Shown here: positions 48,169-55,660 of the stretch, in pieces
Layout: every line of letters begins with the position of its first letter
How positions within the stretch are numbered: position 1 is the stretch's first letter
Assembly (NCBI RefSeq): GCF_035989285.1
Contig: NZ_CP108513.1
Location: 4,588,001-4,652,000, forward strand
Source: Streptomyces sp. NBC_01235
GTDB taxonomy: Bacteria > Actinomycetota > Actinomycetes > Streptomycetales > Streptomycetaceae
DNA: 64,000 bases
Direction: 5' to 3'
Notes under the pieces: generated by a model
Seen by the model: only the letters and a program-made list of their open reading frames with translations
What the model was told of the DNA's origin: nothing
The model's database searches: none
Translations under genes and position numbers: made by a program

Positions 48169-48253
48169 CCCATTCTCATAACGGCGAAGGTGGCGCAGGT
48201 GAGAAGGCTCACCGGCCTGTGACGATAGTCGTAGGAGACCGTCACTGTCTGCC
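48166..48253. other. left attachment region (attL) with mtrA promoter-like sequence
   Basis: These 88 bp align without gaps to 58522-58609 (75 of 88 identical by my count). Both start CATCCCATTCTC and end GACCGTCACTGTCTGCC. The first 12 bp are identical and begin at the mtrA ATG. The crossover core is probably in that block, because only then would the element need to bring a substitute promoter. Confidence 0.65.
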
Positions 48254-48507
48254 TGGGTCCGCTGGCGTTGATGTCAGGACTGATGTCAGCCCCGGGCGTG
48301 GTCGGTGCTCGTACGCCAGCCGACGACAGCCAGCCACGACGGCGGGTGCGCCAACGGATCACGCACGCGTGTGCCTCGCTGCACCCCCACCGGCCTCAGC
48401 CACGCTGCGGTGACGTCCGTCAGGGCATGCGGCGACGACGACTCGCACGGGACGCCTGGCAAGTGGAGCATGAGCAGGGGCACTCACCACAGGGTGCTGC
48501 TCACTAA

Positions 48508-48675
48508 GGTCGGTGGAGCGGCTTTGGGCGGGAGCTGCCATGGGGCGAGTGATCATGGCCCCGTAAGCTTCCGGCGAGTCGGGCAGTCTGTGGACCTGCC
48601 CGTTAAAGCACGACGTTGGGGCCATGATCTTCGAGGCTCGCCCCATGGTGGCTGCCTAAAGCCGTGGAGCCGACC
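48508..48675. repeat. 168-bp imperfect palindrome
   Basis: The left arm (48508-48562) and right arm (48618-48675) are imperfect reverse complements. Perfect blocks include ATCATGGCCCC (48552-48562) with GGGGCCATGAT (48618-48628), CCATGGGGCGAG with CTCGCCCCATGG, CGGCTTT with AAAGCCG, and GGTCGG with CCGACC at the outer ends. The central 55 bp contain another small hairpin (GGGCAG with CTGCCC). Confidence 0.8.
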
Positions 48676-48825
48676 GCCCCAGCCATAGAGGGTGTCTCCC
48701 ACGTCATGCCCGCAGCTCGCTAGCGCGCCGCCGGGCGCGGCCAGCCGGGGCGCAGACAGGAGGCAGGCCGCGCCGCAGAGGCGGCGCGCGCCCGCGCCGT
48801 GCGCGGGCCTTGATGAGGTAGAGAA

Positions 48826-48865
48826 ACCTGTAACAGGTGATCCCCTGGTGGCTGATGATCATCAG
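48826..48865. promoter_or_regulatory. operator-like palindromes upstream of the XRE regulator
   Basis: ACCTGTAACAGGT (48826-48838, perfect 6-nt arms around one base) and CTGATGATCATCAG (48852-48865, perfect) lie 48-87 bp before the XRE start. They are natural candidates for autoregulation by that protein. Confidence 0.5.
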
Positions 48866-48912
48866 CGGTCATCGGCCCGGCTCCTGCTACCCCGTGGTGT
48901 AGAACCCTGCAT

Positions 48913-49764
48913 ATGGGGAGTGAACGGCAGCAGCGGATGAAGGCGCTCGGGGCACGTCTTCGGGGACTTCGTGCGGAAGCTGGCCTGACAGGTGCCGTAT
49001 TGGCGCAACGTGCTGGCGTGGGTCAACCGACCGTGTCCAAGGTGGAGAACGGGCGGATGGTCCCCAGCGTCGACGTCCTGGGCCGGTTGTCGCGCGCTCT
49101 CGACCTCGACGAGTCGACCAGTCGTGAGGTCCTTGAACTCCTGGTCGCCGTGGAAGCTGCGCCGGATACTGTCGAAGCATCCGACGACGACGCACCTGCC
49201 GGGGCGACCCTCGACGAAGCGGTGCGGTCGGCTCGGTTGATCCGTTCGTTCCAATGCGTCGTCCTGCCGGCCATGCTCCAGAGCGCGGAGTACGCCCGCC
49301 ACGTCTTCGAGAGCGCGCCGAACTCGACCCCTGAGGCCGTCGGTCGTGCTGTCGCTGCCCGGGTGGAGCGTCAGAGCTTGTTGTACGAGCCGGGGCGGGA
49401 ATCGGTGTTCGTGCTGACAGAGGCTGTGTTGCGGACCTGGCCGGGGAACCCCGCGCTGATGCTCGCCCAGTTCGACCGGCTGCTTGCCGTCGACAGTCTG
49501 AGCACGGTCCGTCTCGGAGTCATCCCGTGGCGTCGGGCCGTACCGGTCATGCCTCGTCACGGGTTCACCTTGTGTGACCGACGAGAGGTCGTCGTCGAGA
49601 CCTTCCGTGGTGAGCGGGTCCTGGACGACTCCGCCGAGGTCGCCTCATACGAGGAGACGTTCGCTCGCTTTGAAGAGGCCGCGATCTTTGGGATCGAGGC
49701 CCGGGAGATGCTGCTCAGCGTGATGCAGGAGTTCCGGGAGTTGGAGGACTCCACCACTCGTTAG
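48913..49764 (+). CDS. XRE-family regulator with DUF5753-like C-terminal domain
   Basis: The 283-residue protein has an N-terminal Cro/C1 HTH (LRAEAGLTGAVLAQRAGVGQ, then PTVSKVENGRMVP; residues about 18-50) and a C-terminal domain of the DUF5753 type (SARLIRSFQCVVLPAMLQSA, then YARHVFE and the RQSLLYE region). Such proteins are very common in Streptomyces, often beside a small DUF397 protein and an RsbW-like ATPase. Here the DUF397 partner is absent but an ATPase gene follows 96 bp downstream. Confidence 0.88.
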   Translation: MGSERQQRMKALGARLRGLRAEAGLTGAVLAQRAGVGQPTVSKVENGRMVPSVDVLGRLSRALDLDESTSREVLELLVAVEAAPDTVEASDDDAPAGATLDEAVRSARLIRSFQCVVLPAMLQSAEYARHVFESAPNSTPEAVGRAVAARVERQSLLYEPGRESVFVLTEAVLRTWPGNPALMLAQFDRLLAVDSLSTVRLGVIPWRRAVPVMPRHGFTLCDRREVVVETFRGERVLDDSAEVASYEETFARFEEAAIFGIEAREMLLSVMQEFRELEDSTTR

Positions 49765-49828
49765 AGGAATAATTCCTCAAGATGCCTGGCTCGTGCGTCA
49801 CGCATAGGAATACTCTGCTCACTGTGCC

Positions 49829-49844
49829 GTCTAGCCCCCTAGAC
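49829..49844. promoter_or_regulatory. GTCTAG-CCCC-CTAGAC inverted repeat
   Basis: Perfect 6-nt arms with a 4-nt spacer lie 17 bp before the ATPase start codon, next to its ribosome-binding site. The same half-site recurs before the HTH gene and the transfer operon. A protein bound here could block transcription or translation start. Confidence 0.65.
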
Positions 49845-49860
49845 AAAGAGGAGGGTTCCT

Positions 49861-50262
49861 ATGCCCAAAAATTGGTGCCGCGTGTTTCCTGGCCTGGCCT
49901 GGCAGGTGGCGGAGGCCCGTCACTTCGTCCGCGCCCTGCTTGAGGACGAGGACTCGGACCTCGTCGAGGATGCAGTTCTGGTCGTCAGCGAGCTGGCGGC
50001 CAATGCCGTCCGGCACACGCGGAGCGGCTGGTATCGCGGCTGGTTCCTCGTGGTCGTCGGTTTCAATGAGGACCTGGTGCGCATTCAGGTGATCGACCAG
50101 GGCGGCGACGAAGAGCCCATGGTCCGCAGTGTGACCAGTCCGGTGGAAGAGGGCGGCCGCGGGCTGATGCTGATCGCGGCCTGCGCCAAGGACTGGGGAG
50201 TGAAGGACCGACCCGCCGGTGGGCGTTGCGTCTGGGCCGAGCTGCCACGGGTGGGCGCGTGA
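49861..50262 (+). CDS. RsbW-like ATP-binding protein (GHKL, anti-sigma kinase type)
   Basis: The 133-residue protein is a stand-alone HATPase_c domain of the RsbW/SpoIIAB class: N-box in VVSELAANAVRHTR (about 40-53), G1-like IQVIDQGGDEEP, and G2-like VEEGGRGLMLIAA. Proteins of this class bind anti-sigma antagonists or sigma factors and phosphorylate antagonists on Ser/Thr. It is preceded by a CTAGAC operator and followed by a sigma-like HTH gene and a PP2C-like gene, so it may be the kinase of a partner-switching set. Confidence 0.85.
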   Translation: MPKNWCRVFPGLAWQVAEARHFVRALLEDEDSDLVEDAVLVVSELAANAVRHTRSGWYRGWFLVVVGFNEDLVRIQVIDQGGDEEPMVRSVTSPVEEGGRGLMLIAACAKDWGVKDRPAGGRCVWAELPRVGA

Positions 50263-50394
50263 TGGCGTCCCGCTCGCCGGTGACCTGTGGCCGCCTCGTA
50301 GGCAGTGGAGGGTGAGCCCCCGGGGTGTGCCTCGTCGTAGGGCCGGGTTCTACGTGATCGGCGTTCGTTCCGGGCGGCGTCTCCCGCCCATACC

Positions 50395-50410
50395 GTCTAG
50401 GGCCCTAGAC
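50395..50410. promoter_or_regulatory. GTCTAGGGCCCTAGAC perfect palindrome
   Basis: A perfect 16-bp palindrome lies 27 bp before the HTH gene start. It shares the GTCTAG/CTAGAC half-sites and spacing with 49829-49844. Confidence 0.65.
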
Positions 50411-50437
50411 TCCTGGGTACTTCTAGGAGGTGTGGTC

Positions 50438-51289
50438 ATGTCGGACGAGTTGCAGCGGATCACGGCGATCGATGATCCGTACCTGCTCCTGCGGGAGGTC
50501 ACGACCCGGTTGGCCGACGCGCAGCAAGAGGTCACCGAGCTGGCCCGGCTCCGCCGCCGCGTGGTCCAGGACCTCCATGCGCAAGGGTTGTCTTACGCGC
50601 AGATCGCGACCAAAGCCGGACTGAGCCGGGGGCGAATCCACCAGATCCGCCACACCGGGCCGGCGCCGGAAGGGGCCTTCCTCGGACGCGGCAGGGTCAC
50701 CGTCGCAACTCCGCTGCGGCGGGACGACGAGCGCGGTCGTACGGTCGTAGCCGTGGACGACGTCAGTTCCGGCAAGAGCCTGGAAGACCTCGCACGGTCC
50801 TACGGTCTCGACGTCACCTCGGAGCACGTACCGGTGAGCGGTGACATCGACCTCAACCGTGACGGCCTGGTGGTCGTCTGCGGCCCGCGCATGTCCCGGC
50901 AGATGTGGGACACCTACGCGCAGGATCCCGTACTGCACTGGGAGCGTGCCGAAGACGGACCCTGGACGGTCGTCGACCGCCGGACGGGCACCGCGTACCA
51001 GTCGGGACAGGACAGCGATCCCGCCCGCCCGTACGACGTCGGATACCTCGGCAGGCTGCCGCGCCCCGACGGCAACGGCACGCTCCTCGCCATCGCCGGT
51101 ATCCACACCCAGGGCTCGCTCGGCGTCGTCCAGCTGCTCGCCTCCGACCTCAACACGCTCTGGGGACAGGTGGGCGACCATCGCTTCTCCACCCTGGTCG
51201 GCGTCGAGTACGACCCGGAGACCAGCGAACCGCAGTCCGTCGAACTGCTCACCCCCCTATACCGGCACGACGAGGAGACGTCGGCGTGA
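50438..51289 (+). CDS. sigma-region-4-like HTH protein
   Basis: The 283-residue protein starts with a helical segment (DPYLLLREVTTRLADAQQEV) and an HTH resembling sigma factor region 4 (HAQGLSYAQIATKAGLSRGR, then IHQIRH; residues about 46-72). The remaining 200 residues form a domain with alternating hydrophobic strands (VVVCGPRMSRQMWDTY; GTLLAIAGIHTQGSLGVVQL) that looks like a sensor or nucleotide/effector domain; I do not recognise it. The ATG at 50438 has AGGAGG eight bases upstream. It overlaps the next gene by 4 bp. Confidence 0.8.
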   Translation: MSDELQRITAIDDPYLLLREVTTRLADAQQEVTELARLRRRVVQDLHAQGLSYAQIATKAGLSRGRIHQIRHTGPAPEGAFLGRGRVTVATPLRRDDERGRTVVAVDDVSSGKSLEDLARSYGLDVTSEHVPVSGDIDLNRDGLVVVCGPRMSRQMWDTYAQDPVLHWERAEDGPWTVVDRRTGTAYQSGQDSDPARPYDVGYLGRLPRPDGNGTLLAIAGIHTQGSLGVVQLLASDLNTLWGQVGDHRFSTLVGVEYDPETSEPQSVELLTPLYRHDEETSA

Positions 51290-52107
51290 GGGTCACCCTC
51301 GCCTCTCTGCCCGCTGAGCCGGGCCGGGAGAACGAGGACTTCGCCGCCGCCGCTCCCGAAGCGGCCGTTCTCCTCGACGGTGCCGGAGTGGCCGGCGCGG
51401 AGACCGGGTGTATCCATGGCGTCGCCTGGTTCTCCGCGACGCTGGGCGGGCTGCTGCTGAGCACCATCACGGCGCATCCCACCCGGCCGCTCGCCGAGTG
51501 CCTCGCCGACTCGATCCGTGCCGTCCGGTCCCTGCACGCAGGCACCTGCGACCTGGCCTATCGGGCAAGTCCGACGAGTACGGTCGTCGCCGTCCGGGCC
51601 AACGCGGGAGCTCTGGAGTACCTCGTACTCGGGGACTCGTCCCTTCTCCTGGCCGAAGGGGACGGCAGTACGACCGTCGTAACTGATCGCCGCCTGGACG
51701 ACGTCGGCAAGCGGCTGCGCGGGCCGGTCGACGCATTGCCTACCGGCTCACCTGAACATGCCGCCGCCCTGGCCGAGTACCGGGACACCTTGACCGCACT
51801 CCGCAACCGGCCGGGGGGCTTCTGGATCGCTGGGCCCGAACCACACGTGGCCCAACACGCCCTCACCGGGGCTACGCCGCTGGACTCGCTGGCGTCCGTG
51901 ACGCTGCTGAGCGACGGCGCAACGCGACTCGTCGACCGCTTCCAACTCGCCACCTGGCAAGAGACGTTGAATGTGCTCGCCTCGTCCGGGCCCCGTGAGC
52001 TGCTCCGCCGCGTGCGGGAAGCTGAGGCCGGCGACCCTGAGGGACGGCGTTGGCCACGGGGCAAGTCGCAGGACGACGCAACTGCCCTGCACTGGGTACT
52101 GCCGTAG
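51286..52107 (+). CDS. PP2C-like phosphatase-fold protein
   Basis: The 273-residue protein follows the PP2C pattern: NEDFAAAAPEAAVLLDGAG near the start (metal-binding Asp31-Gly), TLLSDGATRLV (about 205) and a final QDDATALHW (the DDxT motif). Spacing and the three acidic motifs suggest an active metal-dependent Ser/Thr phosphatase, although the first motif is shorter than usual. The GTG start overlaps the HTH gene stop, so the two proteins are made together and probably work together. Confidence 0.78.
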   Translation: MRVTLASLPAEPGRENEDFAAAAPEAAVLLDGAGVAGAETGCIHGVAWFSATLGGLLLSTITAHPTRPLAECLADSIRAVRSLHAGTCDLAYRASPTSTVVAVRANAGALEYLVLGDSSLLLAEGDGSTTVVTDRRLDDVGKRLRGPVDALPTGSPEHAAALAEYRDTLTALRNRPGGFWIAGPEPHVAQHALTGATPLDSLASVTLLSDGATRLVDRFQLATWQETLNVLASSGPRELLRRVREAEAGDPEGRRWPRGKSQDDATALHWVLP

Positions 52108-52136
52108 CGCGATCGCACGCGCCGAGACTCGCACGT

Positions 52137-52235
52137 ATACCCCCCTAGACAGTTGACGGCCCGTCGGTCTATTGTTGCCGTCAACCCCCCTAGACAGTTC
52201 AGGCGGGTCGCTCCCCGCGTTGTCTAGGGGGGTAT
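52137..52235. promoter_or_regulatory. operator cluster of three ACCCCCCTAGACA sites before the transfer operon
   Basis: ACCCCCCTAGACAGTT occurs at 52139-52154 and 52184-52199 as a direct repeat (45-bp period), and its reverse complement TGTCTAGGGGGGT is at 52221-52233. Between the first two lies an inverted repeat GTTGACGGC/GCCGTCAAC (52152-52160 and 52177-52185). The half-site matches those at 49829 and 50395. This should be the main control region for the genes from 52289 to int. Confidence 0.7.
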
Positions 52236-52288
52236 CCAGTTCGGTGCGGCGCTGGGCAAGGCGTCGCCGACCAAGTGAGGTTCACGAA

Positions 52289-52636
52289 ATGCGTGTCATC
52301 CCCGTTGACTCCTCGGCCGCAACGCTGCTGGTCACCAAGCTGCCCGAGGTCAAGGTGAAGGACCGTCAGACCGGTGAGATCGCCCTGGACCCGGTGACGA
52401 ACGAGCGGCTCATGGTCCTGGAGCTGGTGTTCATCGCGGCGGGCGGTTCGGACATGATCAAGGTCACCGTTCCCGAGAAGGGCATCGGTGAGGGCCTGGT
52501 CATGGGCGCTCCGGTCATCATGCCCGGCCTCGTGGCCCGGCCGTGGGAGAGCGAGTTCGGCGGGCGGATGCGTCACGGCATCGCCTACCGGGCGGACGCG
52601 GTCATGGTCAACGCCCCGGCTCCGGCGCAGGGCTGA
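52289..52636 (+). CDS. SCO3933-family small regulatory protein
   Basis: The 115-residue protein (MRVIPVDSSAATLLVTKLPE onwards) resembles a family regularly found just before the FtsK/TraB gene in Streptomyces integrative elements. It is beta-rich with no HTH or membrane segment. It is separated from the translocase gene by 5 bp and is first in the transfer operon, behind the CTAGACA operator cluster. The exact role is unknown. Confidence 0.72.
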   Translation: MRVIPVDSSAATLLVTKLPEVKVKDRQTGEIALDPVTNERLMVLELVFIAAGGSDMIKVTVPEKGIGEGLVMGAPVIMPGLVARPWESEFGGRMRHGIAYRADAVMVNAPAPAQG

Positions 52637-52641
52637 CGGCC

Positions 52642-54012
52642 ATGACCGACAACATCGTCTGGGTGCTGACGCTGTGCCTGCTGGCCCTGGCCGCGCTGCT
52701 GGTCCTGCGCCGTCGTCTGCCGGTCGCGTTCTGGTGGCTCGTGGGCTATCCGTTCGTCGCTCTGCGCGTGCTCACCACGTACCGGGCGACGATGGACGCC
52801 TGTGGCCTGACGGTCCCGGCTTCGGCCGTCCGTCGGGCCACGGCCCGGGTGATCGGGCGGGAGGCGGCACCCGTACCGCCTCGCCGAACGCTGCCGCTGC
52901 CGACCGGGTCCGGTCTGGTGATGCGGCTGCGCATGGCGACCGGGCAGGCTCCCGAAGACTTCACCGCATCCGCTGACCGGCTGCGGCACGCCTGGGCCGC
53001 GCATGCCGTGCACATCCGCCCGACCAAGCCGGGATGGCTCGAACTGCGGCTGATCGGCTGGGACGTGCTCTCCGACGTGCGGCCCTCCCGGCGGGTGCAG
53101 CGAGGCGGACCGCTCACCCTCCCCATGGCGCTCCGTGATGACGGGCGATGGCACGTACGGGACTTCCGCGCCGTGCCGCATGAACTCATCCTCGGCGCAA
53201 CGCAGTCCGGCAAGTCCGTGTACCTGCGCAACCTTCTGTGCGGCCTGGCCCGGCAACGGGTCGTCCTCGTCGGGATCGACTGCAAATGGGGCGTCGAACT
53301 CGCCCCGTTCGCGCCCCGGTTGTCGGCACTCGCTGACACCTCCGACCGTGCCAACGAGCTCCTTGACGCCCTGTTGGAAGAGATGGAGGCACGGTTCCGT
53401 CTGATCGGTCTTCGGTCCGGGCTGGGTGCGGATGCCGTGCTCACCTCGGACGTGTGGGGGCTGCCGGACGAGGTGCGGCCGGTGCCGGTCGTGGTCGTCG
53501 TCGACGAGGTCGCGGAACTCTTCCTCGCCGCAAGCCGGGACGACGAGAAGCGACGCGACGCCATGGTCACCAAGCTCATCCGCATTGCCCAGCTCGGCCG
53601 CGCGGCCGGCATCTACCTCGAAGTGTGCGGCCAGCGCTTCGGCTCCGAACTCGGCAAGGGTGCCACCATGCTCCGCGCCCAGCTCACCGGCCGCATCTGC
53701 CACCGCGTCAACGACGAGTCGTCGGCGAACATGGCGCTGGCAGACATCTCCCCTGAAGCGGCGCTCGCGGCCACCTCCATCCCGGCCGAACGGCCCGGCG
53801 TCGCCATCGTCGGCGACTCCTCCGGCGGCTGGTCCCGCGCCCGCTCACCCCACCTCACCCTCGACGAAGCGGCGGCCGTCTGCCGCGCAAACTCCGCCCT
53901 GGTGCCAGAGCTGCCCCGCCTCAACGCCTTCCGGCCCGCTGTCGCCGTCGAGTCTGCTGGGTCGGCTTCTCCCGCTGCTGCCGCGCCGACCGCTCGCCCG
54001 GTGACCGAGTAG
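52642..54012 (+). CDS. TraB/FtsK-type DNA translocase for conjugation
   Basis: The 456-residue protein has two N-terminal membrane segments (about 4-45), then a RecA-like motor with Walker A LGATQSGKS (about 185-192) and Walker B VPVVVVVDEVAELF (about 281-294). In AICEs a single such hexameric motor moves double-stranded DNA between mycelia, unlike multi-protein type IV secretion. A winged-helix recognition domain like gamma of FtsK is not obvious; the C-terminal 40 residues are Ala/Pro-rich. It is the only transfer ATPase in the element. Confidence 0.92.
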   Translation: MTDNIVWVLTLCLLALAALLVLRRRLPVAFWWLVGYPFVALRVLTTYRATMDACGLTVPASAVRRATARVIGREAAPVPPRRTLPLPTGSGLVMRLRMATGQAPEDFTASADRLRHAWAAHAVHIRPTKPGWLELRLIGWDVLSDVRPSRRVQRGGPLTLPMALRDDGRWHVRDFRAVPHELILGATQSGKSVYLRNLLCGLARQRVVLVGIDCKWGVELAPFAPRLSALADTSDRANELLDALLEEMEARFRLIGLRSGLGADAVLTSDVWGLPDEVRPVPVVVVVDEVAELFLAASRDDEKRRDAMVTKLIRIAQLGRAAGIYLEVCGQRFGSELGKGATMLRAQLTGRICHRVNDESSANMALADISPEAALAATSIPAERPGVAIVGDSSGGWSRARSPHLTLDEAAAVCRANSALVPELPRLNAFRPAVAVESAGSASPAAAAPTARPVTE

Positions 54013-54099
54013 CCGCACCCCTTTCCCCACGGTCGGCGTGACCGCCTCGCGCCGAGTCCCTACCCCTCCCATGCCTCAAGCAGGAAGGAAGTCGAGCCG

Positions 54100-54786
54100 A
54101 TGCGTGCCCAGTTGGCCCGTGTGGACGCCGTGATCGTCCAGGCCGTCATCGCGGGTGCCCTGTCCTTCTCGCACCTTCACGACCTGGCCGACGCTGCTGG
54201 ACAGGGCGGGTGGAAGGCGTGGGCCTATCCCGTCAGTGTCGATCTGCTGTTGGTCGCCGCGTGGCGTCGGATGCGCGAACAGCAGCGGACCGGACAGCCC
54301 GCCGGGGGACCTCGGCTGTGGTTCCTGGTCGCCCTTGCTGCCTCCCTCGGCGCGAACGTCGCGACCGCTGGACTCCTCGACCTGGACGACGTTCCCGCGT
54401 CGCTCCGCGTCGTGGTGGCCGGCTGGCCCGCCGTCGCCTTCTTCGGCGGAACGCTTCTCGCGCACTCGACCCGCACCCCGGCAGCCTCGGTGAGACCCGC
54501 CCCAGAGACGCCCTCGGTCGCCGTCGACGAAGCCCACAGTGACGCGCTCCCGGTGCCCTCCGCCGACCCGGAACCGGCTCCGGAGTCCGCCGCCGAACCG
54601 ATCACCGCCCCCGCCCTGGCGCCCGCCGCTCCCGCTGTCTCCCTGCCGCCCGCACTCGTCGACCGCGTCCGGGTCCTGGCCGAGGAACACCACGCCACCA
54701 CCGGCCGCCCTGCCGACCCCGACGCCGTCCGGGCCCGGCTTGGCCTGCCCCCGTCCATGACGCCCTCCGTCGCCGCCCACCTCTGA
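54100..54786 (+). CDS. Spd-like membrane protein (DUF2637 type)
   Basis: The N-terminal half has four hydrophobic segments (VIVQAVIAGALSFSHL; AWAYPVSVDLLLVAA; LWFLVALAASLGANVA; VVVAGWPAVAFFGG) matching DUF2637, and the C-terminal 100 residues are a Pro/Ala-rich linker plus a short DNA-binding-like helix pair (VRARLGLPPSMTPSVAA). Related genes in Streptomyces plasmids are needed for spreading of the element inside the recipient mycelium (pock size). A good AAGGAAG ribosome-binding site precedes the ATG. Confidence 0.8.
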   Translation: MRAQLARVDAVIVQAVIAGALSFSHLHDLADAAGQGGWKAWAYPVSVDLLLVAAWRRMREQQRTGQPAGGPRLWFLVALAASLGANVATAGLLDLDDVPASLRVVVAGWPAVAFFGGTLLAHSTRTPAASVRPAPETPSVAVDEAHSDALPVPSADPEPAPESAAEPITAPALAPAAPAVSLPPALVDRVRVLAEEHHATTGRPADPDAVRARLGLPPSMTPSVAAHL

Positions 54787-54801
54787 AAGGAGACGTACGC
54801 G

Positions 54802-54987
54802 ATGCGTCCCGCCATCCGTTCCGCCCTGGAGTACGCCGCAGAGCTGACCCGCCGCAATCGGCTCGTCGAAGCCGTCGCCGTCGCACAAGCCGCGTTCTAC
54901 CAGGCCACCGCCGACGAATTCCCCGAGATCAGGCAGTGGCTCACCGACCACGCCCACGACTTCACCGGAGAGGACACCCCGCGATGA
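54802..54987 (+). CDS. small AICE protein, 61 aa
   Basis: A helical, soluble 61-residue protein (ALEYAAELTRRNRLVEAVAV and onwards) preceded by AAGGAG. I do not recognise it. Its ATGA overlap with the next gene and its place in the Spd block suggest a role in transfer or spreading. Confidence 0.65.
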   Translation: MRPAIRSALEYAAELTRRNRLVEAVAVAQAAFYQATADEFPEIRQWLTDHAHDFTGEDTPR

Positions 54988-55166
54988 CCAGCCCCAGGTT
55001 CCGCAACGTCCGCCGCATCGGCCCCGTCCAGGTCGCCTCCTTCCTCGCCCGTGGCCGTAACCGCCACCTCGCCGCCTGCACGGCTCCTCGCTGCGACTTC
55101 TCCACCGAGTACGACAGCCGCGCCGCCGCCGAACTCGCCGCCCGCACCCACCGCTGCAAGGCCTGA
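54984..55166 (+). CDS. mobile-element transfer protein, 60 aa, zinc-finger-like
   Basis: This basic 60-residue protein (RFRNVRRIGPVQVASFLARG onwards) contains CTAPRCDFS and ends HRCKA, giving three cysteines and a histidine that could bind zinc. It matches the short transfer proteins commonly annotated in Streptomyces AICEs. It overlaps the previous gene by 4 bp. Confidence 0.72.
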   Translation: MTSPRFRNVRRIGPVQVASFLARGRNRHLAACTAPRCDFSTEYDSRAAAELAARTHRCKA

Positions 55167-55181
55167 CAGGAGGTCACCGCC

Positions 55182-55337
55182 ATGGACGTCCCGCTCTGGT
55201 TCGCCGTGCTCGTCGTCGCCGTGCTCGGCATTCAGCTCGCCCGCCCGCCGTGGTGGCTGGTCGCCCTGCTCCTCCTGGGCGGCTACCTCGTCGCCCAAAG
55301 CGTCCTCGCCCCAGCCGTCGCCACGCTCCTCGACTGA
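55182..55337 (+). CDS. tiny membrane protein, 51 aa
   Basis: The frame begins ATGGACGTCCCGCTC after an ACAGGAGG ribosome-binding site and ends at a TGA at 55335. The product is almost entirely hydrophobic, with two membrane segments (WFAVLVVAVLGIQLA and WWLVALLLLGGYLVAQS). It resembles small Spd-type proteins of Streptomyces plasmids. Confidence 0.72.
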   Translation: MDVPLWFAVLVVAVLGIQLARPPWWLVALLLLGGYLVAQSVLAPAVATLLD

Positions 55338-55357
55338 CCGCAGAAGGGATCGCCCTC

Positions 55358-55660
55358 GTGTTCACCCCGAAGTACCCGCCCCAGGACACCGCCCCCTTCC
55401 CGACCACCCCGGCCCCGACGGCCTACAACCCGGCGGCATACGTTCCGGCCCCGGTCCCGGTGGCCCCGGCGTCGAACCGGCCGACCGTCCAGCTCACGCC
55501 CGGCACCGCGCTCGCCCTCGTCGGCGGCGGCACCGCCGTGGTCCTGGTCGTCGGCGCGGTCCTCGTCTCCCTGCTGCTTGCGGTCGCCATCACCGCCGCC
55601 TCGGTGGCCGTGTGCGCGGTCGTCATCCGCTCCATCCTTCTGAAGGGGAACAAGGCGTGA
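55358..55660 (+). CDS. SpdB-like membrane protein, 100 aa
   Basis: A GTG start gives a Pro/Ala-rich head (FTPKYPPQDTAPFP onwards) and two membrane segments in the second half (TALALVGGGTAVVLVVGAVL and LLLAVAITAASVAVCAVVI). This head-plus-two-helices layout is typical of small SpdB proteins that form the intramycelial spreading apparatus. Its stop overlaps the rep start. Confidence 0.75.
   Translation: MFTPKYPPQDTAPFPTTPAPTAYNPAAYVPAPVPVAPASNRPTVQLTPGTALALVGGGTAVVLVVGAVLVSLLLAVAITAASVAVCAVVIRSILLKGNKA

Larger units (their letters stand above)
48254..48912. other. non-coding left end of the AICE
   Basis: I see no credible gene in these 659 bp. The region holds two TGATGTCA boxes (48269-48276 and 48281-48288) that may be integrase arm sites, a long imperfect palindrome (48508-48675), a very GC-rich stretch of small hairpins (about 48715-48810), and operator-like palindromes before the XRE gene. 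It is a good candidate for the cis-acting transfer locus of the element. Confidence 0.6.

Noticed and set aside
48305..48688. 127-codon frame at the AICE left end
   Set aside because: It runs through the long palindrome, has mixed codon use and no recognisable fold, and no good start signal.
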